Assembly (NCBI GenBank): GCA_024220525.1
Contig: JAMYWO010000435.1
Span: 1-26,728, forward strand
Direction: 5' to 3'
DNA from: Cochliopodium minus
Lineage: Eukaryota; Discosea; Himatismenida; Cochliopodiidae
DNA length: 26,728 nt
This document shows positions 1 through 11,500 of this stretch, in pieces. A program made the position numbers and the translations under genes. A model generated the notes under the pieces. That model saw only the letters and a list, made by a program, of their open reading frames with translations, made no database searches and was not told the DNA's origin. Each line of letters opens with the position of its first letter. Within the stretch, counting starts at the first letter, position 1.

Positions 1-272
1 TCTTCTAATATACAATTGATATTACATACAGTGTATGGTGATTCGCATAATTATGCAAATTATTTTTCCTTATGAAACTTCTCTTTTTTCTTCCACTTTC
101 AACAAAATCATTTAAATGTTCATTTTAAAAGTTTAAAAAATCTAGAAAACTATCAAGAGATTCTATTTCAAATTCTGTTTTATATTCAAAAAATTATCAA
201 GAAATTAATTCTTTTGGATGAAATGATCAAATAATTTTATTTGAAATCCTTTTAAACTCATCAAAAAAAAAA
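1..272. other. AT-rich sequence upstream of the F-box gene
   Basis: No intact gene is seen. A perfect 12-bp palindrome (gcataattatgc) lies at 45-56. The bases around 40-75 read, in one frame, like a short piece of the N-Y-A-N-x-F pattern of the decayed surface protein at 1979-3204, but the match is about ten residues and may be chance. The rest is promoter or 5' leader of the gene starting at 273. Confidence 0.4.
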
Positions 273-1683
273 ATGGGAAATGGAAATACAACACAAAATT
301 CACCCGAATTTTCTTGTGGTTTAAAAAATGAGGATTATGTATCCTTATTCTTTCAAGATTTGGAAAAGATAAAAGGGGAAAGTGATTTTGAAAAATTACC
401 TAAAGTGATGATTTCAAAAGTTTGTTCTTATTTGGATACGAAAGAAGTGATAAAAATGGGGAGATTGAGCAAATTTTTATTCAGATCACTGAATGAGAGG
501 AGCAGTATCTCCAATTTGATTTGGAAGGATTGTTTGGGTGAAAATAGAATTGAAGAGATTGAATTAGATACCTTTTTGAAAGATATTGATTTGCTTCCAA
601 TTGAAACCCATCTTAATAAATTCTATCTTTTCTTGAAGGTTTCAATTCCAAAAATATACTAAAAATTTTTTTCAATTTTTATTTTAACATGTGCGAAGTA
701 TTCAAGTAAGTTTCTCAAAAATAAATATTAATTTCACCTTTTTTCTTTTCTTTCTGGTTACAGAAACAATAAAGTTTGAGAACTATGACCCAATTAAAAT
801 ATCCATCAAAAAACTAAAGTACAACTCTTTCAGAATCAAAAAGATAGGAGGTGAAAATGAATGGAATACAAATATATTAGTAACTATGCCCAGAACATAC
901 AAAAAAATCTCCGCCAAGGTATTTTCTTTATTTCTTACATTTTTTTTCTTTTAAATCATTTTTTTAATCATTTTTGATATTTCTCATTTTATTTTTTGAT
1001 TTTATTTGTTTCTTTCTTTTCTTTTCTTTATCATTTTTCTTTTAAAACTTATTTTTTAGTGCAAAATAGAGCAATTAGGGCAACAACTTTCTTCCTATCA
1101 CATAATGACAGGAATACACAGTGTTCAACATTTTAAAATGAATGGAACTTCCATATACAATGATGGAAAAGGTGTTTACATTCATTCCAATGACACTGGT
1201 ATTCCTTTTATTTTTTAATTAATTCATCTTTTTTTATTTTTAACGTTTTGTTGTATTATTTTTATTGCATCATTCTCAATTTAAATTTTTTTTCTTTTTT
1301 AGGAATTTCTACAGTTTTTGGAAATCAGTCAAACAGAGAGTCTTTGGGACAATTCAAATATTCTGGGGTTGGAGATACTTTACATTATGTAATTGATAAA
1401 ATTTCTAACACTATCATCTTTAATGGTAAAATAATTAATTAATTTATTATTTATTAATTAATAATTAATATGTTTATTATTTATTAATTAATAATTAATA
1501 TGTTTATAATTAATTTATTTATTAAATAAATTTTTTCTAAAACTTGGTTTAAAACTTATTTTCTTAATCAAAGACGGAAATAACAATCGACATACTTTGC
1601 CTTTGTCTAATTATGTTGCTCCTTTTGCTTTCTGCTTTCACGTAGCAACAATAGGCACCTCTTTTACTGTAGAATTTGATTGA
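273..1683 (+). CDS. F-box protein with SPRY-like C-terminal domain
   Basis: Six exons: 273-638, 699-705, 764-918, 1060-1198, 1303-1425 and 1574-1683. They join in phase to 299 residues and end at TGA. Residues about 40-85 read as an F-box (LPKVMISKVCSYLD, then a hydrophobic second half ending near NLIWKDCL), the segment that binds Skp1 in SCF ubiquitin ligases. The rest resembles a SPRY/concanavalin-like fold, with a GDTLHYVIDK strand pair, an NG turn, a PFAF stretch and a final FTVEF strand. This layout recalls FBXO45-type proteins, so a role as substrate receptor is inferred. The N-terminus MGNGNT fits a myristoylation site. Exon 2 is only 7 nt. It is needed for phase, because joining exon 1 directly to exon 3 breaks the frame. 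Intron 1 has TACTAA at 656-661, a good branch point. The F-box call is fairly sure; the SPRY call is tentative. Confidence 0.75.
1443..1502. repeat. Two perfect tandem copies of a 30-bp AT unit
   Basis: Positions 1443-1472 and 1473-1502 are identical. They lie inside the last intron of the F-box gene and consist only of A, T and one G per unit. Probably a recent slippage duplication. Confidence 0.8.
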
Positions 1684-1978
1684 GGCAATAAAAATTATTT
1701 TTAAAATTGAAAAATTAGATCTCTATTTAATTTACAAATTGATAATCTAATATCGGAAGTATCAAGAAAAAAGATAGAAAATCATAATTTATTTTTAATT
1801 CTTGGAGATACTTTTAAAAAATTTTCCTCTTTTGAGGGAGTCATCATAAAAAAATTCTCATTTTAATAATCAAACATATTTTGTCTTCAAACATATTTCT
1901 TTTAGAAGAATATAAATATATTTTATTTATTTCATTTCTTCAATATATAAATTAAATAAAAAAAAAAAAAAATTATAA
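1684..1978. other. Intergenic stretch with a start-less open frame
   Basis: Between the F-box stop and the decayed surface-protein gene. Positions 1711-1866 (+) form an uninterrupted frame of 51 codons plus TAA, with better-than-background base mix and residues such as NLFLILGDTFKKFSSF, but no ATG and no recognised family. It could be a relic exon, perhaps the lost upstream part of the pseudogene that follows. 1956-1978 is an A-rich tract directly before the pseudogene. Confidence 0.3.
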
Positions 1979-3204
1979 ATGTTGAAAAACATTCTTCCAA
2001 CATCGTCCGTTATTATTTTTTGGAATCACATCAATAACTGCAGAAACATCTATTCTAAAGCTATAATTAATGGAACAGAGAATGTGGGAGGAATTTTTGG
2101 TTATGTAGAATTCACTCCATCAAAAACTCTTAATCTGGAAAACACCTTTGCTTTTGCCAATCTAAGTTCTACTTCTAACAGCGTTGGGAGTATAGCAGGA
2201 TAAATGTCAACATCCTCCGGTGTTGATATTAATTTTGATTATGCAAATCTTTTTTTCAAAAATGATCCTATTATAAATTCTATAGGAGCTTTTACTGGAA
2301 ACCCTACATTTAATGGATCACCACAACAATTAATACTAGTACAGAATATTGTAATATGATAAAGAATACTATTAATGAATCAATTTGGAAAGGAGATAAT
2401 TTAACAATAGAAAAAAAGTGGTTATTATTGCCAAGTTTGCCTTTTTCCTTCCATTTAAGAACCATCAACTATTACTCATTTTTCTAATCAAGAACCATCC
2501 ACTTCATTCCCTTCCACTTCTCATTCATCAACCCTTTCTCCTTTCACCAAACTTCCTTCATCTCTACTTCCAACTTTATTTCCTACAACTCTACCTTCAA
2601 CTTTGATTCCTTCTAGCTTTAAAAATTGCGATTATCAAGTCCATAATTGTTCTTTTTGTTCCAATAATCCAACTATTTTTAATATTACTCAATTCAATGT
2701 TTCTTGTGTGTTAAATGGGAGTGAATGGTTCTGGGTTTTCAAATTTTATGGAGGAAACATTTTTGTGAACGAAAAAGAGATAAATATTCAAGGAGACACA
2801 AATGTCTTTAAAGGAATATTTAATCAAACTGAAATTTGGAACTTATTATTTGAAATTGATGAAAACAACTTTAACTCTCAATTAACAGTAAGTGGAGGTG
2901 TAAACTTAAAAGGAAATATTCAGATCATACTCAACACTAGACCTCAATATTCCAACTAAACCTACACACTAATCACTTTTGTCTCAACAAAACTCATCCT
3001 TTGACTCATTAAAGATTAAAGTCAAGGTTGTAAGCTACCTATTGGTTTGATCATTGGACTTGTTGTTGGGATACCTTCTTTTATGATTCTTCTTGGGATT
3101 GGATTGTTATTATTTTTGAGACACTGAATCAATAAAGTTTAAAACAGAACAAGAAGATAAAGTTCCTGATTTTGTGGAGAACAAAAACTTTAAAAAAAAA
3201 GACT
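1979..3204 (+). pseudogene. Decayed GLUG-repeat type I surface protein
   Basis: Pieces of one large surface protein follow each other but are broken by stops and frame changes. 1979-2203 carries GLUG-like repeats of cell-surface adhesins (NGTENVGGIFGYV, then NSVGSIAG) and ends at TAA. The same frame continues after that stop to about 2360, with a second repeat (SIGAFTG). The frame then shifts into a Ser/Thr/Pro-rich stalk (about 2465-2615) and a Cys-bearing, N-glycosylation-rich module (to 2959). After more stops the same frame gives a typical membrane anchor at about 3028-3126, with a Gly/Leu/Ile-rich helix (LPIGLIIGLVVGIP) and a basic end. An acidic tail follows in a third frame (to about 3204). 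The order of ectodomain, stalk, helix and tail is that of a type I membrane protein. At least four lesions and the lack of a start or signal peptide argue for a pseudogene. Heavy sequencing error is the alternative, but intact neighbours make that less likely. Confidence 0.65.
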
Positions 3205-3271
3205 GAATGGAAAGAAATGGACAAAATTTAAAACTTTTATTTTATTATTGAAACAAAATAAAAAATCAATT

Positions 3272-6200
3272 TTATTGTAACAAAAAAAATTGTTGTAAGA
3301 AAGGAGAGTTAAATGCTAAAAACTCTTCATCAAAGCAACCAGAATTTAATATCTCTTTGGAGATTGTGACATCTTCATATCCAATGTTGAAGTGATTGTT
3401 GAGGAAATTGTTAAAAATCTTCACTTCATTTTGTAATTGAAAAGAGGAGAGTTTTTGGATTTCTTGGGAAGAAATTTTATGATAAGGAGAAAAATTATTT
3501 TTGAGATCATAATTCTCATTATTTAAAGAATTAAACATTTCAATCATTTTTGAAAAAGTGAAAGAAGAAAATTTTTGATTGTAAAGGATTACTCGGTTCA
3601 AAAAGAAAAATTTAGAATAAGGAGAAATGTTCTGTGATTTCTCGAGCAAATGGAGAGAAATTTCAACAAAATTTTGTTTGTTGGAAGAACTTAAAGCAAA
3701 CAGAATGTCTTCTTGCAATGAAAAGTCATTTGAAGAGTTGTGGTAAATGTTTAAAAGTGAATTCAACTTTTCTTCATCAACATCATTTTTAACAAATCCA
3801 TAAAATGCTGCCTTTCTACTTTCTATTTCACTTAATAAATCAACAAATAAAAATAAATAGTGAATAAATAATAAATAAAAAATAAAAAATAAAAAAATTA
3901 AATATAATAAATAAAAAATTAAAATAAATTGTTGAAAAATAAAATAAACATTAAAATAAAAATAAAAAAAAAATAAAAAATAATTTACAAATTGTTATTT
4001 TTCAAAGAAAGAGATATGATTTGATGAGATTGGGAGAGGAGAAGAGGATTCCCGAGCCAACATCCCATCAACAAAATTCTTTCTCTCACCTTCTCTGGGA
4101 AATTCTTTTTCACTTCTTCATCATTCCCATCACCACTCCATCCAACAATATTTGCAATGTGAGTAAATCTAATTTGATAAAAAAAAAATTAGAAATAAAA
4201 AGTAAAAAATAAATAAAAAAAATAAATTATAAGAAATAAAAAATAAAAAATTAAATAATCAAAACAAAGAATAAAGAATAAAAAATTAAAATGAATAAAA
4301 AATAAAAATAAAATAAATTAAAAAAGTAAAAAAATAAAAAAATAATTCATATTAAAAATAAATTAAAATTAAAATAAATAAAATAAAAAATAATATTAAA
4401 ATAAAAAAAAAATCTGGTACTAAAATTAAAAATTTTAAATTTATAAATGAAGAATAAAATAAAATAGAAATGAAAATAAAAAAATAAAAAATAAGTTACC
4501 TTTCGGAGATATATTTTTTCATTGAAAACCAATAACTTTGATCTTCGAAATATGGCAAAGTATTTTCAAAAATCTAAAAAATAAAAATAATTTAAATTAA
4601 AAAATAAAATTAATAAAAAATAATTAAAATAAAAACAAATAAAATGAATAAAATAAATTAATTTTAAGAAATAAAATAAATTAATTTAAATTAATTTAAA
4701 TTAATTTAAAGAAATAAAATAAATTAATTTAAAGAAATAAAATAAATTAATTTAAAGAAATAAAATAAATTAATTTAAAGAAATAAAAACAAAATTTTTT
4801 TTATTATCGTTTTTTACATCTAGAGCAGCAGACCAAACAGAAAAATGATTTAAACGACTGACAGTGTCGAACAGTCTCAAAGAAGAGGAGAAAGAAGAAG
4901 AGAGTGAGAAAGAAGAGAAATAAGAACTCATCATGAAAGAAACCCTCAATTTGTAAGGAAGACTCGTCTCATTAAAAATTGTTATTATTTTCTCCCATGT
5001 TTCATTATCATATGTTATTGGGAAATATCCTAATTCAAAAATAATTTTTATTTTATTTTATTTTATTTAATTTTATTTACTTTTATTTACTTTTATTAAT
5101 TTTATTTTATTTTATTTAATTTTATTTACTTTTATTTACTTTTATTTAATTTTATTTTTATTTTATTTTTATTTTATTTTTATTTTATTTTTTTTATTTT
5201 TATTTTTTTATTTTATTTTATTTTTATTTTTTATTTTTTTATTTTTATTTTATTATTTTATTATTTAGTTTTATTTTATTTTTATTTTTATTTTTTTATT
5301 TTATTTTTATTTTTTTATTTTTATTTATTACCTTCTAGTCCAGCATTTCCTACAAGAACGACATCAGATTCGTTATAAGTGGTGTTGATTACTTCCTGAA
5401 ATTTACATAAAACAAGTCCTCATCATTAAGAGTCCCATTTCAGATAAATTACTAAAAAATAAAATTTAATAATTTTATTTTTAAATTTTATTTTTTTTTT
5501 TTTTATTTTTTAAATTTTTAATTAGTTTTTTTAAATTTATTTTTAATTAGTTTTTTTAAATTTAAATTTATTTTTATTTTTTATTTTTTTTTACTTGTAG
5601 CTGAGGTAAGCATCACAATCTCCTCAAAACTTTAACTTTAGGAACTTGCTGGATATTCACTCTATTTTCTTCTTCCATGTTAATTTCAATAATGGAAATC
5701 TTGGTAATAAGCCAGTTCTCAAATGCTAAAAAAATTAATTTTAATTTTTTTAATTTTTAAATTTTATTAATTTTTTTTTTTTTTATTAATTTTTATTTTA
5801 TTTTTTATTTTTAAATTTTTTAAATTTTATTTTTATTTTTATTTTTCATTTTCATTTTTAAATTTTTATTTTTAAATTTTTATTTTTATTTTGATTCTGT
5901 TATTTTTATCTTTTATTTTTGATTATCAAATATTTCTTTTATTATTTTTTATTAATTTTTTGTATTTTTTTTACAGATGATGTCATGTTGAGAGACGTTG
6001 TTGAGGGAAAGAGAGGAAGTTAAATCGGACAAAACAACAGAACCGTAGAGATGTTTACTTAGGTATTGTCTTATCGAGTTTTCCCACCTCTCCCCAAACT
6101 TCTTTCTGTACATGCTGTTTATCGTTCCTCCTTTGTAATACGTCAACAAACTCTTTTTTTTTAAAAAAAATGAAAAAAAAAAATAAATTAATAAATAAAT

Positions 6201-6765
6201 AAATAAATAAATAAAAAATAAAATAAATTTAATAATAAAAAAATAAAATTTAATAATAAAAAATACTAATAAAAAATTAAAAAAAAAAAATTTAAAATAA
6301 AAAAAAAAATGAAAAATGTTAAGTAAATAATCAAATTTAAATTTTACGAAAGCAGAGGAGACCAAGGAAGTTGTATTCTAAAAAGCATAAATTTAATTCA
6401 TTGTAAATTAATTTAGTTTATTTCTTTAATTTTTTTTTATTTTTATTCTTTAATTTTTTTATTTTATATTTTTTATAATTTTAATTTTTAATTTTTATTT
6501 TATTTTTTACTTTTATTTTAATTTAATTTTTATTTAATTTTTTAGATTTTTATCATTATTTTTTTTTTTTTACCAAGGGAGCAGTAAGAATGACACTTTG
6601 ATAAAGACCGGTGATGTCACTTCTCATAACGTTGATGAGGGAAGAATAATAATCGAGGTTATAGTACTCCTCGTATTGTGGGTAAAAGATTTGCATGGGA
6701 GAGTATTCGTACAATGTCGCAAACCCTTCATTCAAATATGTCACATTCCACCATTCGCAGGTAAC
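3272..6765 (-). pseudogene. M1-family (aminopeptidase N-like) peptidase, 3' half, frames broken
   Basis: Reading down the minus strand, exons are 6574-6765, 6348-6377, 5975-6152, 5595-5725, 5332-5451, 4818-5029, 4500-4573, 3989-4168 and 3272-3830. The first carries the M1 hallmark CEWWNVTYLNEGFATLYEY, whose NEGFA Glu is the third zinc ligand. Next come a YYKGG segment, a GYFPITYD strand like the GYYRVNYD of the family, and a helical ERAP1_C-type domain ending at 3272. The preceding HExxH and GAMEN exons should lie at higher coordinates, but none is visible up to 7658. Exon 5595-5725 runs into TGA unless the frame shifts after a T run, and exon 5332-5451 needs two further shifts. Either this is a decayed, truncated gene or the assembly is faulty here; an undetermined base at 6856 sits just upstream. 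In intact form such enzymes trim N-terminal residues from peptides. Confidence 0.65.
4672..4790. repeat. AT-rich ~22-bp tandem repeat
   Basis: About four copies of a unit like aattaatttaaagaaataaa lie in an intron of the M1 peptidase gene, next to simple A/T runs. The unit length drifts between copies. Confidence 0.6.
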
Positions 6766-6779
6766 CTTTTTTAAAACAT

Positions 6780-6855
6780 TAAATAAATAAAATAAATAAA
6801 ATAAATAAAATAAATAAAATAAATAAAATAAATAAAATAAATAAAATAAATAAAA
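6780..6855. repeat. 9-bp tandem repeat ending at an undetermined base
   Basis: About eight copies of taaataaaa run directly upstream (minus strand) of the first visible M1 exon and end at an n at position 6856, followed by A-rich sequence to 7036. Read on the minus strand it gives a meaningless Phe-Tyr-Leu repeat, so it is not coding. The ambiguous base and repeat mark a likely weak point of the assembly. Confidence 0.8.
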
Positions 6856-7039
6856 NAAAAAGAAAAAAAAAAAATAAAATAAAAATAAAAATTTAAATAA
6901 AAATAAAAATAATAAAAATAAAAATAAAAAATATTTTAAAAATAAGGATGGAAAATAAAAATAAAAATAAAAATAAAAAAAAAAAAAAAAGAAAGAAAAA
7001 GAAAAAAAAAAAAAAAATAATAAATATAAAAAAAAATAA

Positions 7040-7653
7040 ATGAAAAAAAGGATGGAAAATTTTGGATTTTCTTTATATCCTTCTTGTTTCAACTCAGTAA
7101 CTTACAGAAATATTTCAAATGTCCCAAACCTTCTGCTTTCTGATTCCAGAAACAAAATAACTCTTTTTCTTTCTATTCTTATTTTAATCTCATATAACCA
7201 AGGGGGTGTTTTAGATCAAAAAAAAAATATTTTTCTGCTTTTTCAAAAATGAGATAAGATTCAAATTTCTTTTATTGGCAAATTTAATTTCATTAAAAGA
7301 TTAACTCAATTTTTTATATTCGATCTTTAGATTGGACTTAAATAAGACAATCTTGTTTCTTGCCTCAACAAGATTATCAGAAAATGAATGTGTTTAATTT
7401 GGCTTGATTCTTCGTTGTCTAACTTTTTGGGAAACCATTTACGCTCTTACAACATAAGTTATTCTATTTGATTATTCCCATACCTTCCTTGCTTTCCCTT
7501 TCTTTGAGATCCAAATTTTATGTTTCTCTATCTGTATTTGACAACTTTTGTGATTCTTCAAATGTGAATAACTTCAAGTCAAATATCTTCTCTTTATTGG
7601 AAAATAGTTGTTTATTTAAAATATGTGATATTTTTCATATTCAAATAAAATAA
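7040..7653 (+). other. Unassigned stretch with broken plus-strand frames
   Basis: Base composition is less extreme than in the introns around it, and several open pieces follow one another: 7040-7252, about 7252-7310, and 7468-7653 (with SLRSKFYVSLSVFDNF). They lie in different frames with stops between, and no plausible splice set joins them. None is recognised. It may be a decayed gene or the 5' flank of the secreted-protein gene at 7659. The minus strand was checked for the missing M1 exons; no HExxH or GAMEN was found. Confidence 0.25.
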
Positions 7654-7658
7654 AAAAA

Positions 7659-8484
7659 ATGAAAATCTTCTTATATGTTGCATTAGTTATAAATCTTTGC
7701 TTTTGTTCAAGTAAATTTCTTTTTTATTCACATAAAAAATATGTCTTAATGAACATTCAGGCTTCTCAAATAAATTGAAACAAAATGATACTGTTTTATC
7801 ATTAGCAAGTTTTCTATCAACTGATTGCAATGGAAAACTTTCAACAATAGAATATTACCCAATCAACACTTGTTATAATACATTAGATGTCAATCATAAC
7901 CAAAGTAAATAATAATCATATTTTTACTTTAATTTTACTCCATATAAAGAATCTTTAAGGGTAGATTTGAGTGGATCGAATGTGGCTTTCCTTAATTGGA
8001 ATGTACCTGGATGCACTGGAAATTATACAATTTTCTCCAATTTCATTCTGAAAGAATGTTCTCGTTATTTGAACTCCATTTCATTTTATCCCACCCTCAC
8101 CAATTCTTCCCTTATTTATCAATGCAAATTTACGAATTCTAGCGCATGCAAAGGAAATAGAGAGTAAAAATATTTTCAATCAATATAATTTTCAATTCCT
8201 TTCTTATAAATTTATAAGTTGTAAACCCTATCCATTGGACACATGCATTGTATCAGTGTAAAAAGATTTTATATAATTTTTTTTTTTATTTCCTATCTCT
8301 TTTAAAACTTAGATATAATGATTCAAGAATTTTACATCTTGTTTCTCCAAACTCTGTTACTGTGAGCCTCTATACTGACGATAATTGTTCAAATCATTTC
8401 AGTAATACAACCTTTACTTTGAATCAATGTGACGCAGAAGGTCCCAACAACATTTCTGATCTCTTCTCTCTTTCTCCTCTTTGA
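7659..8484 (+). CDS. Small secreted Cys-rich protein, two-module
   Basis: Exons 7659-7710, 7761-7904, 7950-8163, 8219-8257 and 8313-8484 join in phase to 206 residues and end at TGA. Residues 1-18 (MKIFLYVALVINLCFCSS) are a clear signal peptide with the start Met at 7659. The mature part has ten cysteines, enough for five disulfides, and many NxS/T sites. No second membrane helix is seen, so it should be secreted or lysosomal. Two segments resemble each other, each with a V-x-L strand, a Cys about 10 residues on and a Cys after an F-x-L strand (GCTGNYTIFSNFILKEC and NCSNHFSNTTFTLNQC). This suggests an internal duplication. Exon 3 could instead run on to TAA at 8165, giving a 137-residue form, but the GTAAAA donor at 8164 and the in-phase Cys-rich exons after it favour splicing. 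I do not recognise the family and assign no function. Confidence 0.7.
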
Positions 8485-8595
8485 ATAAAAAAACATCTCA
8501 AAAATTAAAATTATAGATGAATAAATTTTTTTGAATAAATTTCAGTGAAAGATTTTTAATTAGGGTTTTTTTTAAAGGATTGAAATTGAGAAGTT

Positions 8596-11500
8596 TTATT
8601 TTCCACCCAACAAGAAAGAAGAAATTATAGAACGTTGAATTTGTGAGGTACCTTCATAAATTTGAAATATTTTAGCATCCCTCATCAACTTTTCCATAGG
8701 ATATTCTGAATTGAATCCATTTCCTCCAAAAATCTTTTAATAAAAAATTTAATAAAAAAATTAAATTAATTAATTAATAAAAAATATAATTTTTACTTGT
8801 ACACCATCAGAAGCACATTTATTAGCAACATCAGAAGCGTAAGCTTTTGCAATACTTGCATAATAAGTGTTTCTTCTTCCATTATCTATTTCATATGCTG
8901 ACTTCCAACACATCAAACGTGATGTCTCAACACCTTTCCATTATTTTTAATTAATAAATTTTAATATTTTTGAAATTTAATTTTGAATTTTATTTATGAA
9001 TTAATTCAAAAAAAAATTTTTTTTACCAATAGCCATATCAGCCAACATGAAAGAGATAGCTTGATGTCTTCCAATTGGAACACCAAATGCCTTTCTTTCG
9101 AGACTGTACTTTGTTGCTTCTTCCAAACATCTAATTAAAATAATTATTACTATCAAAATACATTTCTTCTTACATGTTTAAACAAAATAAAATTATAAGA
9201 ATAACAAAAATAAAATTATAAGAATAACAAAAAATTTAAATAAAAACAATAGTACATAAAATTATAACGAGTATTAAGAATTAAAATATAACGGGTATTA
9301 ATAAAAATATAACGGGTATTAATTATAATTATTATGTTTTTTTTTTAGATTTACCTTCTTGCAAGACCAACAGCGGCGATTGCTACACTTGGGCGTGTTC
9401 TGTCAAATGCTTTTTTGTAAAAATTTTAAAAGATTAAATATTATTGTTCTTTTTTTTAAACATATTATTGTTCTTTTTTTCAATATATTATTTGATTATT
9501 ATATTTATTTACTTTATTGTTATTTGATCAATAAATTTATTTTTATTTTTATAATTATTTATAAATGTCAAAAATATTTTTTATAAAAATTTCAAAAATC
9601 TTGGGATTAATAGAAATTTCTTTTTTATTGAATGAAAGTTATGAGTTGTGTTTATATAAGATCATTTCAAGTATAATGCTTAACATCAGGTAATTACTGT
9701 TTTATTGAAACCACTTTATCTTTAAAATGCATTCAAATGATTTTACAAAATAACAAATCTTTATTAGATAAAGAGAAATATTTCATTTTTTTTTGTTTAA
9801 ATTTCGATTGCGATTCTTTGTTTTTACTGTTTGTCCGATAAAGTTTTATAAAAAATTTCATTTATTTTTAATAAATTATACATTTACTTCTAAAAAAATT
9901 TTTATCACATTTATTTCTAATAATAATTTATGATTAATATTTTTATCACAAAAAAAAGATTTTTTTTTTTGAGGTTTTTTTTTTTTGTTTGAAGAGATTG
10001 AAAAGAGAGAAATTACCTCCCATAGCGATTTTGAAACCTTCACCCTCCACTCCCAACACATTTTCTTGTGGAACAATTACTTCCTATAGATTTTTATATC
10101 ACAGTTTTTTATTTTCCCCAATACAATAATAGATGATAATAATACAATAATACAATAATAGATGATAATACAATAATACAATAATAGATGATAATAATAC
10201 AATAATAGATGATAATACAATAATAGATGATAATACAAATAATAGATGATAATACAAATAATAGATGATAATACAATAATAGATGATAATACAAATAAAG
10301 ATACAAGAAATATATAATATAATATAATGTATTAAAATTAATTCAAGTATTAATTTTTTTATACTTTAAAAAAAAAAGGGAAAGATACCTCAAAAGTGAT
10401 ACCACGAGTATCAGAACATCTTTGTCCCATGTTCAATTCTTTTTTACCTTTTGTTATTCCTATTGAATCTCCATCCACTATTTTTTCATTTAAAAAAAAA
10501 AACAATATTAAAAACAATAAAATAAATAAAATATCAATTTATTAAAATAATAAATTAAAAAATAATAAATAATAAAGTAAAAAAATAAAATTAACAAAAT
10601 ATTATAATGAAATTTTTTTATAAACTTTATCGAGTAAACAACAAAAACCAAGAATCGCAAAACAAAAAATAAAATATTTTTCTTTCTAATTAAGATATGT
10701 CATTCTCGGGCATAATGAGAATCCACAAAATTTTTTTTTGAAAAATCATTATAAAGTGATTTCAGTTATACAATTATCACCATGATTTTAAGCATTATAT
10801 TTAAAATGATCTGATATAAACACAACTCAAAAATTTGATGTTAAATAATTTCGAATAATTCAAGATTTTCGCAATTTTTATAAAAAATATCACAAATATT
10901 AAAAATATCACAAATATTAAAAATATTAAAAATAATAAAAATAATAAAATATTAAAAATAACAAAATAATAAAATATCGAAAATAATAAAAATAATAAAT
11001 ATTAAAAATAATAAAAATAATAAAATATTAAAAATGATCAAATAGTAAATAATAAAGTAAAAAAGACAGGATTAAGTATGAAAAAGTCTCCATATAAAGA
11101 AATGAAAATAATAAATAATATCAAAATAGTAACAATAAAATAGAAAATGTTTGTTTTTATAATATTAATAAAAGAAAGATGATAAAAAGATGATAGAAAG
11201 ATTATAAAAAGATTATAAAAAGATTATAAAAGATTATAGAAAGATTATGGAAAGATTATAAAAAGATTATAAAAAGATTATAGAAAGATTATAAAAAGAT
11301 TATAAAAGATTATAAAGATTATTTATTGAATTTTTTTTTAAAAAAGGTTTGAAATTACCAATGAAAGCGGTGAAAGCTTTTCCAGCTTTTTCATTTGGAT
11401 TTGTCTTTGCGAGAACAAAATACCAATTTGCTACTCCTCCATTTGTGATCCACACTTTTAAAATTTTTAAAATAAATAAAAAACAAAATATAAATAAAAT

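Noticed and set aside
6556-7092. Long minus-strand open frame with Phe/Tyr/Leu repeats
   Set aside because: Only 6574-6765 is coding. The rest is a 9-bp tandem repeat and A-rich intron or flank read by chance without stops.
10121-10305. CRISPR-like regular repeats
   Set aside because: The units are directly adjacent, AT-only variants without unique spacers, and lie in an intron of a eukaryotic gene.
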